A stretch of DNA of 64,000 nucleotides from Ophioderma brevispina (GCA_023653785.1 JAMKCH010044292.1:1-64000); one strand, 5' to 3'. Positions 25,487 through 36,509 are shown, counted from the stretch's first letter. Program-made: numbers and translations. The notes: generated by a model not told the origin, from the letters alone.

Positions 25487-25615
25487 AAATATAAATAATC
25501 TGAAGGAACATTTTAAGTCAAATATGCTCCAGGAACATATTTGAATATGCTCCTGGAGCATATTTTAATGCACGATACTCCAGGAGCATATGGCAAATAT
25601 GGTCCTGGAGCAGAG
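25487..25615 (+). repeat. 129-bp repeat, copy R1
   Basis: It begins AAATATAAATAATCTG and contains four near-palindromic words built on ATATGCTCCTGGAGCATAT. Two further copies at 25,863-25,991 and 26,306-26,434 are the same length and nearly identical. All three follow a CTACTA tract. R1 and R2 are also followed by the same 60 bases of RTE C-terminal coding sequence (to 25,675 and 26,051). Confidence 0.9.
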
Positions 25616-25675
25616 GACCGGTTGGCGAAGGCGAATAGTGTACGTTGGTATGGGCATGTGTTGAGGAAGGATGAC

Positions 25676-25862
25676 AAAAAAAAAAAAAAAAAAAACATAG
25701 TTTCTGAACCCAAAGTCCGAAAGACACCAAATAAAAATCTTCTGATAGTCTGTTTATCTCTGTAAACAACCAAAGCAAACATTGAAGCAAAAATAACGTT
25801 TAACCTTTGAAGAAAAAATCTTTCCTGAATGTAGGGTTTTTATTGACTCACACTGTGCTACT
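25676..25862. other. A-run and dispersed sequence between repeats R1 and R2
   Basis: An A-rich run (25,676-25,694) is followed by CATAGTTTCTGAAC...AAAGTCCG...AAGACAC, which recurs with small differences at 33,088-33,122. No gene is seen. Confidence 0.55.
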
Positions 25863-25991
25863 AAATATAAATAATCTGAAGGAACATTTTAAGTCAAATA
25901 TGCTCCAGGAACATATTTGAATATGCTCCTGGAGCATATTTTAATGCACGATACTCCAGGAGCATATAGCAAATATGGTCCTGGAGCAGAG
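25863..25991 (+). repeat. 129-bp repeat, copy R2
   Basis: Offset from R1 by exactly 376 bases, with no indels between the copies and at most a couple of substitutions. The match continues into the flanking RTE coding sequence to 26,051. Confidence 0.9.
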
Positions 25992-26305
25992 GACCGGTTG
26001 GCGAAGGCGAATAGTGTACGTTGGTATGGGCATGTGTTGAGGAAGGATGACGAGCATGCCTTAAGAAGGGCTTTTGAGCTCGAGGTGGGAGGTTTGAGGA
26101 GGAGGGGACGTCCAAAGAAGACACGGAAGAAGCGAGTGGAGGAGGAGAGTAGGAGGGTTGGGTTAAGGATGAAGGATGCATTGAATCGGGTGAAGTGGAA
26201 GGAAGGAGTAAGGGCGGTTGCTGCGAGCGTAAGGTGAATCCGGCCACCCCTGTTTACGGGGACAAAAACCGGATTTAAAACTTTGGTTTTACTACTACTA
26301 CTACT
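25992..26305 (+). pseudogene. RTE-like C-terminal fragment and 3' tail
   Basis: The plus strand encodes an uninterrupted C-terminal segment: VRWYGHVLRKDDEHALRR, then a GLRRRGRPKKT motif, MKDALNRVKWK, and a stop at 26,235-26,237. This is the C-terminal end shared by RTE-like ORFs. It is followed by the same GTTTACGGGGACAAAAACC plus (ACT)n tail as at 25,428-25,486. It is the best preserved coding piece of the element and is probably a recent duplicate. Confidence 0.75.
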
Positions 26306-26434
26306 AAATATAAATAATCTGAAGGAACGTTTTAAGTCAAATATGCTCCAGGAACATATTTGAATATGCTCCTGGAGCATATTTTAATGCACGATACTCC
26401 AGGAGCATATGGCAAATATGGTCCTGGAGCAGAG
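26306..26434 (+). repeat. 129-bp repeat, copy R3
   Basis: Third copy of the R1/R2 unit. It follows the second (ACT)n tail and is not followed by RTE coding sequence. Confidence 0.9.
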
Positions 26435-26499
26435 AAATATTCTGACATATGCTCCTGAGCATGTGCATTCAAATTTAACTTAGAATATTTCTCCAGATC

Positions 26500-27206
26500 A
26501 ATTAAGGACATTAGGTAGGTTTAAGATAGGAGTAAGGTTTGAAACACTGAAATATAATTGTAGAATGAAATTAAGGACATTTGGTGGGTTTACTACAGAG
26601 GGTCCTCTTAAGTGAGATGGGATTTAGGATGTCGTAAAATGTCGTAAATTTAATTTTACAATTATTATATCTCAGTGTTTCAAGCCTTAATCCTATCTCA
26701 CTCATGAGAACCCTGGTTCCTAAATCCCATCTCACTTATGAGGACCCTCTATAGTAAACTCACCAAATGTCCTTAATTTCATTCTACAATTTTATGTTAG
26801 CATTTCAAGCCTTAATCCCATCTCACTTATGAGGACTCTCTATAGTAAACCTACCAAATGTCTTAAAATTCATTCTACAATTACATCTCAGTGTTTCAAG
26901 CCTTAACATTATCTCACTCCTGAGGACCCTGGTTCCTAAATCCCATCTCACTTATGATGATCCTCTATAGCAAACCTATACCAAAATGTCCTAAATTTCA
27001 TTTTACAATTATATCTTCGTGTTTAGCCTTAATCCTCTCTCACTCATGAGGACCCTGGTTCATAAATCCCATCTCACTTATGAAGACCCTCTATAGTAAA
27101 CCTACCAATTGTCCTAAATTTCATTTTACAATTATATATCAGTGTTTCAAGCCTTAATCCTAGTCTCACTCATGAGAACCCTGATTTCTAAATCCCATCT
27201 CACTCT
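26500..27206. repeat. Tandem satellite of about 125 bp, with an inverted leading unit
   Basis: From about 26,650 to 27,206, units carry TTTCAAGCCTTAAT, ATCCCATCTCACTTATGAGG, ACCCTCTATAGTAAAC and ATTTCATTTTACAATT in order. CAAGCC landmarks lie near 26,681, 26,806, 26,897, 27,023 and 27,148, giving a period of about 125 with one shortened 91-bp unit. At 26,500-26,640 the same sequence appears in reverse complement. The array stops abruptly at the 3' end of the Jockey-like element. Confidence 0.85.
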
Positions 27207-29640
27207 TCTTCTTGCGTATGAGGCAGCAGCGAAAATGTGTTGAATTTGGTGGAGCCAGCTCACTGTTGATTGGTTGGGGTTTGAGAGGTCTATATCCACC
27301 GGTGGACGAAAGGAAGGGCACTCATTGAGAATGTGATCTGCAGTCTGTGATGGAGAGCCACATTGGCAGGCTGGATATGGTCGCAGCCCCCATCGGGGCA
27401 TTTTGCTGTTGAGACGACCGACTCCTGTGCGAATCCTGTTCAAGGTGACCCATTCCTTGCGTGCAAGATTGCTACAAGGTGGGAGTTCTGTCACATGTGT
27501 GGTAGTGAATTGGTCTGGTCTTGGGGTATCTAGCCAGGCAGTGTTCCATGTCTGTAAGATGTTGAATGGGGAACTGGAGAGTTTATCGGCGTGTCGACAG
27601 AAAGGTCAACGAGAGCGCAGTCTCTGTCTGCCGAGCTGGTGTGATTATTTGACAGTATTATGTAGCAGGTGCTTGCTGTCCAGCAGAGCCTTGTTCACAG
27701 ATTTATCTGTGTGATGATCTCTCCGAAGCATTACAGGTGCAATGCCTGAAAACATTGGTAGACACTCAGTTGGAGTGGGGTGAAGGCAGCCAGTAATGGT
27801 TCTCATGGTCTCGTTGAATACGTACTCTGTCCAGCCTTTTTGTGTGAGAGCTATTGCACCATGCTGGGACGGCATATTCAGCAGCGCTGTAGACTAGAGC
27901 CAGGGCGGTGGTGCGTAGAGTGGATGGACTAGCACACCATGAAGATCCAGCAAGTCGGCACAGAAGGTTATTCCTCGAAGATACCTTTACACATACTGAC
28001 TCGAGATGCTGTCGATAAGTAAGCTGCCGATCAAGCTTCACTCCCAGATAAGTTGGTGTAGGATTGTTTGGCAGAGGTGCTCCATCCATTTGGAGCTGGC
28101 GATGAGCCTCTTTGGTGTTAAGATGAAAAGCAGTAGCGATGATCTTAGCTTCACTCAGTTTGAGCCTCCAGGTCTTGAGATATGCTGCAAGTATGGCCAT
28201 ATCTGCAGTAAGTGTACTTTCTAGTAATAGAGTGTTCTCACAACAAATCCAGGAAAGCAATTGTAGTACTCACTCAGATATTTCGACTATCCTATCAGGA
28301 GTCTTGTTCACTGTATGAAAGGTGTGGACGATTTAGAAGTTGGCAACACCTTTTCGACTTGGTGTTGCCGAATTTGGTAGTTGCCGTTTGGTGATGACTT
28401 GGTCGTAGATCTGATCATGCCTTTCATACAGTGAACAAGACTCCTGATAGGATAGTCGAAATATCTGAGTGAGTACTACAATTGTTTTCCTGGATTTGTT
28501 GTGAAAACACTCTATTACTTGATTTATGAACAATCCTGATGAATCTATTTACCAAGTGTACTTTCTACTTCAGTGCAGCTTCTGTCCGAGTGAAAAATGG
28601 CAAGATCGTCGGCGTAGCCATGTTGTTAATGTTTGAGGCAAGTCGCTGATATACAAGTTGAACAGCATGGGCGCCAGTACAGATCCTTGTGGTACTCCGT
28701 TCCTCAGATGGCACAGACGACTGCTCTGTCCATCACTGGTCTTAAGAACAAAGCTACGGTGTGAAAGCATGTTACACATGAATTGTACAAGGTGACGATC
28801 CGGGATGGTCCTGAGAAGCTTGAGTGTCAAACCCTGGTGCCACACGCTGTCATATGCTGCAGTAAGGTCCACCAAGACGATGCTTGCCTTACGATGCTTT
28901 TCAACGCTCTCCAATATCATTTATGAGTTTTACAATTTGATGGACAGTGCTCCGGCCATATCGAAATCCTGCTTGTTCGTCAGGCAGATGGGATTCGATG
29001 ACTGGCTCCAGCCGGGCCAGGATCAGCCTCACAGTAGTGATATTGGGTGGTAGTTCTTGGGTTTGTCAGCAGGCTTGTTTGATTTAGGGAGTGCGATGAT
29101 GGTAGCCCTCCTACAGATCTTGGGTAAGGATTGGTTGGTAAGGCAACATGTGTAGAACTCCTGGAGCCATTCAAGACATCGTGTGCCACAGTGCATCAGG
29201 AACTCCGCTGGTATATTTTCAGGCACCTCCAGTCTTCAGTTGGTTGATAGCAGAGAAGTGGCGTATTAAGAGGGGGAAGGGCAGCCCCCCGGGAATGCTT
29301 TGGGTCGTACAAAAGTCCTCTAGGGTGGATCCGTCAGGGTTGGTATTCCTGTAGCTCCAGGTAATACCGTGACTGTTGAAGTCACCAGCGTAGATGCAAG
29401 GTGCACCATAAGTAGGTAGAAAATCTGCTTGAAGCCGCTACAATTTGGGTCGTTGTCTATTCCAGGGTGGAATCTGCAGGTGAGGTTGCAATATGCTTCC
29501 ATTGAGCTGTATTTCTAACAAAGGTGACAATCCCATGGGTAGCACTCTCGGTGTGTGCAGCTAGAGTATAGCCCGCCGCAAATTTTCAGAATGGAACTGT
29601 CAGTTGCGAGTGTCTCTTGGAAGCTTCTTGGAGGAGAATC
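27190..29640 (-). pseudogene. Decayed Jockey-like non-LTR retrotransposon, copy 2 (endonuclease, RT, C-terminus)
   Basis: Minus strand, high to low coordinates: an APE-type endonuclease piece with GDFNSHGITW (29,386-29,357); a PENIPAEFL helix and PLP..SNKPADKPKNYHPISLL (29,226-29,029); the RT core VLVDLTAAYDSVWHQGL and RNGVPQGSVLAPMLFNLYI (28,870-28,640); the GYADDLAIFHSD box with YADD at 28,616-28,605; a 330-bp insertion (28,553-28,224); then YLGVKLDRQLTYRQHLE, LRTTALALVYSAAEYA (28,100-27,880), TITGCLHPTPTE; and a C-terminal Cys/His segment with CQCGSPSQTADHILNECP (27,375-27,315). The 3' end abuts the satellite at about 27,206. Several frameshifts disable it. It belongs to the same clade as copy 1 but differs too much to be a recent duplicate. 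Confidence 0.85.
28224..28553. mobile_element. 330-bp hairpin insertion with 14-bp target duplication inside the Jockey-like RT
   Basis: The insert is bounded by identical 14-mers AAGTGTACTTTCTA at 28,210-28,223 and 28,554-28,567. Removing it restores the EVESTLTADMA reading of the RT. Two nearly perfect inverted repeats of about 99 bases, 28,224-28,322 and 28,420-28,518, surround a roughly 97-base centre. The right repeat stops 35 bases short of the target duplication, so the ends are asymmetric. A long TSD with asymmetric ends fits a retroposed element (possibly Penelope-like) better than a cut-and-paste MITE, but no protein is present to decide. Confidence 0.85.
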
Positions 29641-29734
29641 GCAATGACTTTGTGCGTTTGAGTTAGATGTACAATGATGTTGATCTTTGCCATGGTGAGT
29701 TCTTCCACATTCAGTTGAAGCTTGTCAAAGTTAT

Positions 29735-30565
29735 TATAGAGCAGGAGCAGAATATCATATGGTCCTTATTTATGGAGTTCGTTCATGCCCGCCTACATCT
29801 AAGGTTTGACATCTTAATGGTAGTTAGTATTGACCCTATAGTTAGTGGTCTCAAATTTGTTGTCACTTTTCAATAAGGGCCCAATTTAAGGTTAAACAGG
29901 GTGTCAAAACTTTTTAAACACTCCAAACATGTTGAACACTTTCAACATTGTCCAATCTAGTCTTAAGGATTCCAAAATGTATAGATTGTACAACGTACGA
30001 ATATTGGTTTTGGAGTTACAAGTCAATCTTAATTTGTACAGGGGGGTCAGCATTGATTGAAAGTTACTTGATATATTTTAAAATACTTGTCAAAATTATT
30101 GCTTAAGGAAAGAGGACTCCCAAAAGATCTTTTGGTTATGTTAAATGTTTTACTTAGCGAGATAAAGGTCAAAGAAAGTTCAATCCCAATTGGATTATGT
30201 TGCGTGACCATTTGTCACATCACATGCTAACATGCATTGCAGAAGCTACAGACTATTCCTTATTTTGACACCATTAAGCTAGATGAACAATTTGTTTCAT
30301 TTTTTTTACCAAATTGGAGCCACTTTCTTGATTTTGACCCCTGTAAAATGGAAATTGACCTTTTTAAAAACAATTTTAGAGATTTTTACCCAATAACCAA
30401 AAACAAAATTGGTCCCGAGATGGTACAACTATACATTTTTGGAATCCTTATCCCCATTGAAAAAGTTGACACCACAATTTGAGACCCTAACTATACCTTG
30501 CAATCGATCTAGAGGGCCCATAAGCTTCCATATTAACTATATACCAAATGTCAAAAGCTAGATGG
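29735..30565. mobile_element. Foldback element, copy 2
   Basis: Same family as 22,660-23,970: the left arm (about 29,745-30,070) contains GGAGCAGAATATCAT, TTAAGGATTCCAAA and TTGTACAGGGG; the right arm (about 30,240-30,560) contains the reverse complements, including TTTTTGGAATCCTTAT and CATTGAAAAAGTTGACACC. The centre is short and AT-rich. The family lacks coding capacity in both copies. Confidence 0.7.
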
Positions 30566-30569
30566 AGTG

Positions 30570-31325
30570 GGACATGGGGACGATAAGGTTTGAACCAGTT
30601 CCGTGCTCCCGAGCTCTAGTAGTGGTTGGGAATGGAATATGTTCCAGAGTTAGTTTTTTCTGCATAATGGACGTAAGAGAAACTGATCGTAATGCTGGGG
30701 TCAGTAGGGTCGCCTGGAGCAAGACACGTTCACGACCTGCAATTAAAGAAAAAAACAAAAGTTGGCACTCAAAATAGGACCGTAATGTTACGGACCCCGC
30801 AGTAATTAGCGTAATTGCGAGAAGGAAAAACTGTGATCTTAGGAGCCCAGGGCAAAGCCCTGGAATTCTCAGAATGGCGATTGATCGTTATTTCACCAGA
30901 AAAGGTTTGCTGCAGGAAATGCTCCTATTGAAAAAAAACACGACTTCCCAGCAGCAAATTTTCAGGGCGATATGCCATGCATAATCCCGTAAAACAACGG
31001 GCATTTGCCCGTAACCTTATAATTCATGGGATTTTGTCCGTAAAATCACGGTCTTTTTACAGTGTTGGTTGACAATGATTGCAAGACACCCAACCATTTT
31101 GCTCATTACGGCAGAAAGTGTTAGCAGAAAGTTTTTACGGGTGTGCGCTTGCTGCAAAAATTTCAAACTCCATCCATCTATAATAATGGCCTTTAATGCT
31201 GATTTCTGATAATTGTTTTGTTTCTTTTTCCTGTGACTTGTGTGTCCATGGGGGATTATTGTTTTGCGTTGGAGGGTAATACACCAAACCATTTAAATAA
31301 CAGGACATCCCACCAGACGGAAGAT
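30570..31325. other. No recognised gene
   Basis: Unique-looking DNA with several CCCGTAA / TTACGGG words (30,985-31,045). No coding or RNA signals. Confidence 0.4.
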
Positions 31326-31329
31326 GCAA

Positions 31330-32140
31330 GGAACACCTTCCCTGAATCACACACAGTTACAGAAGGACCCCTGACAGACAAATTATCTGCTGCTAAGGGC
31401 CCGACAGACACCCACAAAGGCCCAAAAATATGACCTAGATCAACATAGAGGTACCACATGACAAACAATTTCAAATGATTAAGTACAGATCCTCACAGAT
31501 CACAGAATGGGCCCATGTAAGGACCCGACAGATGCCCCACCCAAAAAATGGGCCCTATGCCTACTCTTATAGAATTGACTAGAGTATCTATTGAAAGTAC
31601 CACCTGAGACTAATGTTGGATAATAGAACATCCTACATCGTACAGAAATCCCCTGCCGACAATGTCGGCAGGGGGACACCCAAAAGGACCCACTTTTGTC
31701 CAGAAATCCCACATTAGAGGTTACCAATAAAACTAATTTGCAAATGATTAGTACATCACAGAATGACCCCTGCAAGACAAATTATCTACTGCAAAGGGGC
31801 CGACAGACTTCCTCCAAATTTGGGCCCTATGCTCACTTGATCTGTAGAATTGACTGGAGTAAATATTTAAAGTACCACTTGAAACTAACTTTGGATAAGA
31901 CAGGAACATTCGTACATAGTACAGATCCCCCTGCCAAGACAAATTATCTGCTGCTAAGGGCCCGGCAGATACCCAAAACGGGCCAAGCAAAATTTGGACC
32001 TAGGGTAAACATTGGAAATTACCACACGAAACCAATTTTCAAATGAATAAGTACATCTAACAGATCGCAGAACGGCCCTGCAAGACAAAACTATCTGTGC
32101 ACAGCGGCCGGCTCAGATGGCCTCCAAAGGTGGCCCCAAA
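31330..32140. repeat. Degenerate tandem repeat, about 130-160 bp, six or so units
   Basis: Units carry a core ACAAATTATCTGCTGCTAAG, then GGCCC-ACAGA and an AAGTACCAC...ACTAATTTTGGAT stretch. Core landmarks lie near 31,379, 31,512, 31,652, 31,777, 31,938 and 32,086. The unit near 31,655-31,672 has a perfect hairpin CCTGCCGACATTGTCGGCAGG-like stem in variant form. Units are strongly diverged; no open frame is maintained across them. Confidence 0.75.
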
Positions 32141-32149
32141 GTACTTTGT

Positions 32150-33550
32150 AAAATCAAGAGTTATAAAACAACCACATCAGAATAAAAAATAATTTTAATT
32201 ATGTTAAAAAAAATGGTTTAAGAATTATTTTGATCAAATGTTGCTTTGGTTATAAAGAGGGGTAAACAGGATTGCAGAAAACGTTTAGTGGTGTCATTTG
32301 GAATTAGGAGGAAGAAGTTATGCCTATTGCTGGAGGACAAAGATGCATCGTTACACCGAGTAACATGGCCTTCAGCGGTGATTTGAGTAAAAGCACTTAA
32401 CACCATATATTGATTAAACAATAGAAAGGTGGGAGAAAAATTGAAGGATATAAAAATAATATCCCGAAGATTTCAAAAAATGCTGAGTGAAAAAAATGTT
32501 CAATTTCCCAAATAAGAAGTCAAGTAGCGTGTAAGACCACATAGTGTACTTTGTGTTGAGCAAAATTTCATGGTTTTAACATACAACGAAAAACTGGGGC
32601 GACCAAAGTGAAACCTTAGAAGGTTTGATTGCTGAAAAAAAAACCCAGGGCAAATTTACTTTTAAGTTTTAATCCAATTTATTTACACAGAAAAATTCAG
32701 CTTTAGTTTCTCGCAATTATGGACGCGCGTATACGTATTTGTGCAAAAATAATACCCTTATAGAGATTGTTAAAACCAAAATCTCGGGCAAGCAGTTGCA
32801 TATGTCATGAACTGAGACATGAATATGAGTTGTTTTTAATAAGTGAACTCCTTATGATTGAAACAATGGTAATTTTAATTTACTTGATATTTTACTTATA
32901 ATTATGTTGACCAATTAGACCGTTTTATTCAAACTGATATGGTTTTATTGAGAAGAACTCGATACCATTGAAATTGATGTATGAATGTCGTTGATAAAGT
33001 GTTATGGTTACGTCGGTGTCAGTCTCTTCCGCTTTTATGGCTAAAATTCGGCACAAACTAATTTGCAGGTCTCTCCGCAAAGTTGACATAGTTTCTGAAC
33101 CAAAGTCCGAAGACACAAATAAAATCTTCCTAATTTGATTTGAGTTATATGTTAATTTGAAGGAAGATATGCATACATGTAAAACACCTGGGCTTTGTCA
33201 AAATTCTAATAAAATTGTGAGCACCCTTCCACAAATTCTCTGATTTCTTTAAGCAGCAGACAATTTTTCTGAGAAGGAATTATTATTTACTTTGTATGAT
33301 GTACTGTCCTCAAATCAAGTCTCAGATGTACAAGAAGGGACAAAAGATCACCACCAGGAATCTCTGAATGCACTGTAAGGCCCACCAGACCTCCTACACA
33401 AGTTACCCCAATTTATGGACGGAACATATGGGACACTTGTTGGGGCCACCAAGATATAGTGGCTAGGACACTTAGCTATTCGTTGATGCGTGTGTATGCT
33501 GGAGTGTGTGGGTGTGTGCGGGTGTGAGGTGTATGTGTGTGGTTGTGTCA
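32150..33550. other. No recognised gene
   Basis: AT-rich DNA. The piece 33,088-33,122 is shared with 25,695-25,735 and marks a dispersed repeat. GT-rich simple sequence lies at 33,485-33,545. Confidence 0.4.
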
Positions 33551-33559
33551 CTAAATGTT

Positions 33560-33850
33560 AATTTTTTTTTAAATTGCCCTCAATTGAAAAGTTCAATTTG
33601 AACCAACCTTGGTTCATTGCTGAACCATGGGATCCCTCAAAGGGTTTGACGAGGTCAAAGGTCATGTGCAGGTCAAAGGTCATGTGAGGTCAAGTTGAAA
33701 ATTAGGCCAAAGAATGTAAAATTGCCCTACATTGAAAAGTTGAAGTTCAAACTTGCGTCATAGGTGCATATGGGATCCCTCATTGTTGATGAGGTCCAAA
33801 GGTAACATCAGTCATGCCAAGGCCAAAGGTCCTGTGAGGTCAAGTTGTAG
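33560..33850 (+). repeat. Dispersed repeat carrying nuclear-receptor DR1 sites
   Basis: Two imperfect units (AAATTGCCCT..ATTGAAAAGTT, then GGGATCCCTCA, then GAGGTC.AAGGT) follow one another. Unit 1 contains two perfect DR1 elements AGGTCAAAGGTCA at 33,652-33,664 and 33,670-33,682 and a further AGGTCA at 33,687-33,692. DR1 is the consensus for RXR/HNF4/COUP-TF-type receptors. A related copy lies at 53,280-53,480. Confidence 0.7.
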
Positions 33851-33859
33851 AAGATAGGC

Positions 33860-35040
33860 TTATATTCTTTGAATATAGCGAAATTCTTAGTTAAAATTTA
33901 GTTTAGCCCCTGCGTAGCATTTTTATTTGTCACTAGGGGCCATTTTGGCTCGTTGACGGGCTCCTGGCATCCCACGGAGTTGCTGCCAGTAAGTCCAAGC
34001 ACTTAACTTTTACCACAGCCCTCCGATAAAAAAAAAGTTTTGCTTCATAAGTTTATAATACTTCACCAGATGGCATGTTTTAATGCCTCGTTTCCTATTC
34101 TCTTTGTTCTTTCTTTCTGTTTTCTTTCCTTCTTTTTCTTTTTACTCGACCGGCCAAAATTGGCCCCATTCCAAGCGGCCCATGTGGATAATTCCACAGC
34201 AGGTCTATGGTCAGTCCCGGTCCGCCTATGATTAACCAGGAGATTTATTGTACACCATTCATTTGCAAATTTAAAAGCAGCTCTGCCTTTGATATCCAGA
34301 ATCATCTGACTTTGTTATGAAAGCGGAGGGATATACCAAGCTGATCCCAAAAGGACCATGCAGCACTTAAATGGGAAAGATTATTGTAAAAATTTTGCAG
34401 TTCCTTTAAAATTTCACATGAATCCGTTTGAAGGGTGTCATTATCAGCTATTATCCTGAACAAGACTCCGAATGACTTTCTTTTCTGAGGAACGATTCTC
34501 TAAATTGCAAAAAATACTTAGTACTCTTTTCACCCACTTTAATTCTTGATCTGACAACCAGACCAGCAGTTAACTGGTTAACAATATAACGTTCAATTCA
34601 TTTTTCAGAGAGCTGAGTTTTTCAATTAAAACTTCGAGATTCGCATCACTCTTATTATCAAAATCACTAATATTCTTTCTCATGCACTTTATCAATCTTA
34701 ATATGGAGGTCCAATTTGGTTATATTCTTATCATTTTTCTTTCTGCTTGTATATTCAAGCATTGGCCTGTAAATCAAACGTTTCAGAGTGTCACACAGAT
34801 ATTGGGATTTTGCATTAGATTGACTGTGGATATTTTTTAAAACTCAGTAACGTTTTGACATAATAAAAATTCAATAAAATCAAGAGTCGTGCCTCAAATG
34901 AAAACAATTGCGGGTGTTCAACATGTCGCCAGTAAAAAATTCCAGCTCTGAAGAAAGTTATCTATATTTGTGTATTGGTATTTGAGTTGCCTTAAAATGC
35001 TCATATATATTTTGATGTTGGCGAGATAACTAACACCTTA
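33860..35040. other. No recognised gene
   Basis: AT-rich sequence with a T/C-rich stretch at 34,090-34,145. No domains seen. Confidence 0.4.
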
Positions 35041-35075
35041 CGAACTGCCGGTGAACATCATGGGAGTCGGAGGAA

Positions 35076-35321
35076 TTGACTGAAATTTGGCGGGCTCGTA
35101 TAGGATGTTTTAAAATGCCATGTTTGTGGCATGAGTACCAACTGACATCCAAGATTGGCGTAGGCTCGCGTGTTTTAACCCTCCTCCTAATTGCTGAATG
35201 CCTAATCACAAGTATGCGATTATCTAGTGATCAGCAACGGGCATACTTGGAAAGTATGGAACAGTTCTATGGAATGATATGTCATGCGATAAAAATACAT
35301 ATGGAAACACAGTGGATTTGA
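35076..35321 (+). pseudogene. LINE leader frame with degenerate 2A-like segment
   Basis: An 82-codon frame starts MTEIWRARIGCF and continues to a hydrophobic VLTLLLIAECLITS. Known 2A-like peptides in echinoderm and other LINEs end a hydrophobic LLLLAGD-type run with a D(V/I)ExNPGP motif; here the LLLIA run is present but the NPGP end is not, so ribosome skipping is not expected. The assignment rests on the LLLIA resemblance and position only. Confidence 0.35.
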
Positions 35322-35539
35322 CACAAGTGAAATACCAAGACATCAATTACAAGCTTATAAAACTTTATTGTTGTGTGGGGACAAGAGACCCCCCCCCCCC
35401 CCCCCCCACCCTGGGCCACCAAGAAGAAGAGGCGTACTTTTGTACGGTACGTGACCCGACGACGAGTATAGAGATAGGAATGTAAATAGCGTACCGCTTT
35501 GATTCAGGTGACAGATCTTTACGGTCGATTAGTAAAGAC

Positions 35540-36130
35540 TTAAAAGCGTTACACAATAAAATTGATGGCTTTTTTACAAAGGAGAATTAAAACAGCTAAA
35601 CAGAAAGAAGAGTTACTGAGAATGAACCAACACCAAAGCTTGACTAATGACTGAAAATGTGGGAACTAAAGGCGAAGAATTAAACAGAAGGGAAAGTTGA
35701 ACATAATGAAGCACAATCTAGAAGGGAAAATCTAATTTTTAGAGGCATACGAGAAGATCAAGATGAAAAATGGGCTGATATGAGATAAAAGTTAGACAAT
35801 TTCTAACAGATGAGATGGAAATAGATGCAGAAAACATAGGATTTGACACGCGTACACAGATTAACACAGAGCAAATCAAGGCCCAAGACCCAATTGCAAA
35901 ACTCACTAGGTATAAGGACTCGAATAATATTTTGATGAAAGCAGGAAATAAATTAACGGGGACAGAGTAAGAGTAAGTGAAGACTTTACCAAAGCAACTA
36001 GGGAAATTAGGAAGAGGAGAGACTGTCTAATGACTTGATGAAAGCAGCAGATGGCAAACAAGCTCATTGAGGTAGACAAATTAATTATTGATGGAAAGAA
36101 ATATACCTATGATGAAGAACAAACTGAATA
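35540..36130 (+). pseudogene. L1-type ORF1 remnant of the LINE
   Basis: Reading across frameshifts shows a coiled-coil-like Lys/Glu-rich start, then RENLIFRGIREDQDEKWAD, an FLTDEMEIDAENIGFD block, IAKLTRYKDSNNILMKAGNK, VSEDFTKATREIRKRR and a C-terminal LIIDGKKYTYDEEQ. This order (coiled coil, RRM-like domain, C-terminal domain) is that of L1-type ORF1 nucleic-acid chaperones. Several stops and single-base gaps interrupt it. Confidence 0.7.
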
Positions 36131-36509
36131 GTGTAAAAAGAAATAAATAAAAGGTGTGGCCATGGCCCTTTAATGAAACAATGTCAACCTTTATGCAATG
36201 ACGGTGCAAAAACTTCATGCTAATAAAAACACATGAAAAAGGTGAATGATAATTACCAGTGATTTTGACATAATCTTTTCATATTGGAAACTAAGAGTAG
36301 CAATGCAGATGGATGCACTGAGAAAAGCTGTAATGATTTACTTGGGACGGTGTTTTGTTATGGATAATGATGAGATATAGGCCTACTGGTTCTAGGGTGA
36401 GAATATGATGATGACAAGTTAACTTATAATGATATCAGGTATTTGGTGGAGAGTGCTAATGATCATGCTGATGACTGTGATGGGAAAAGGGATGTTGATG
36501 GTGATTCAG

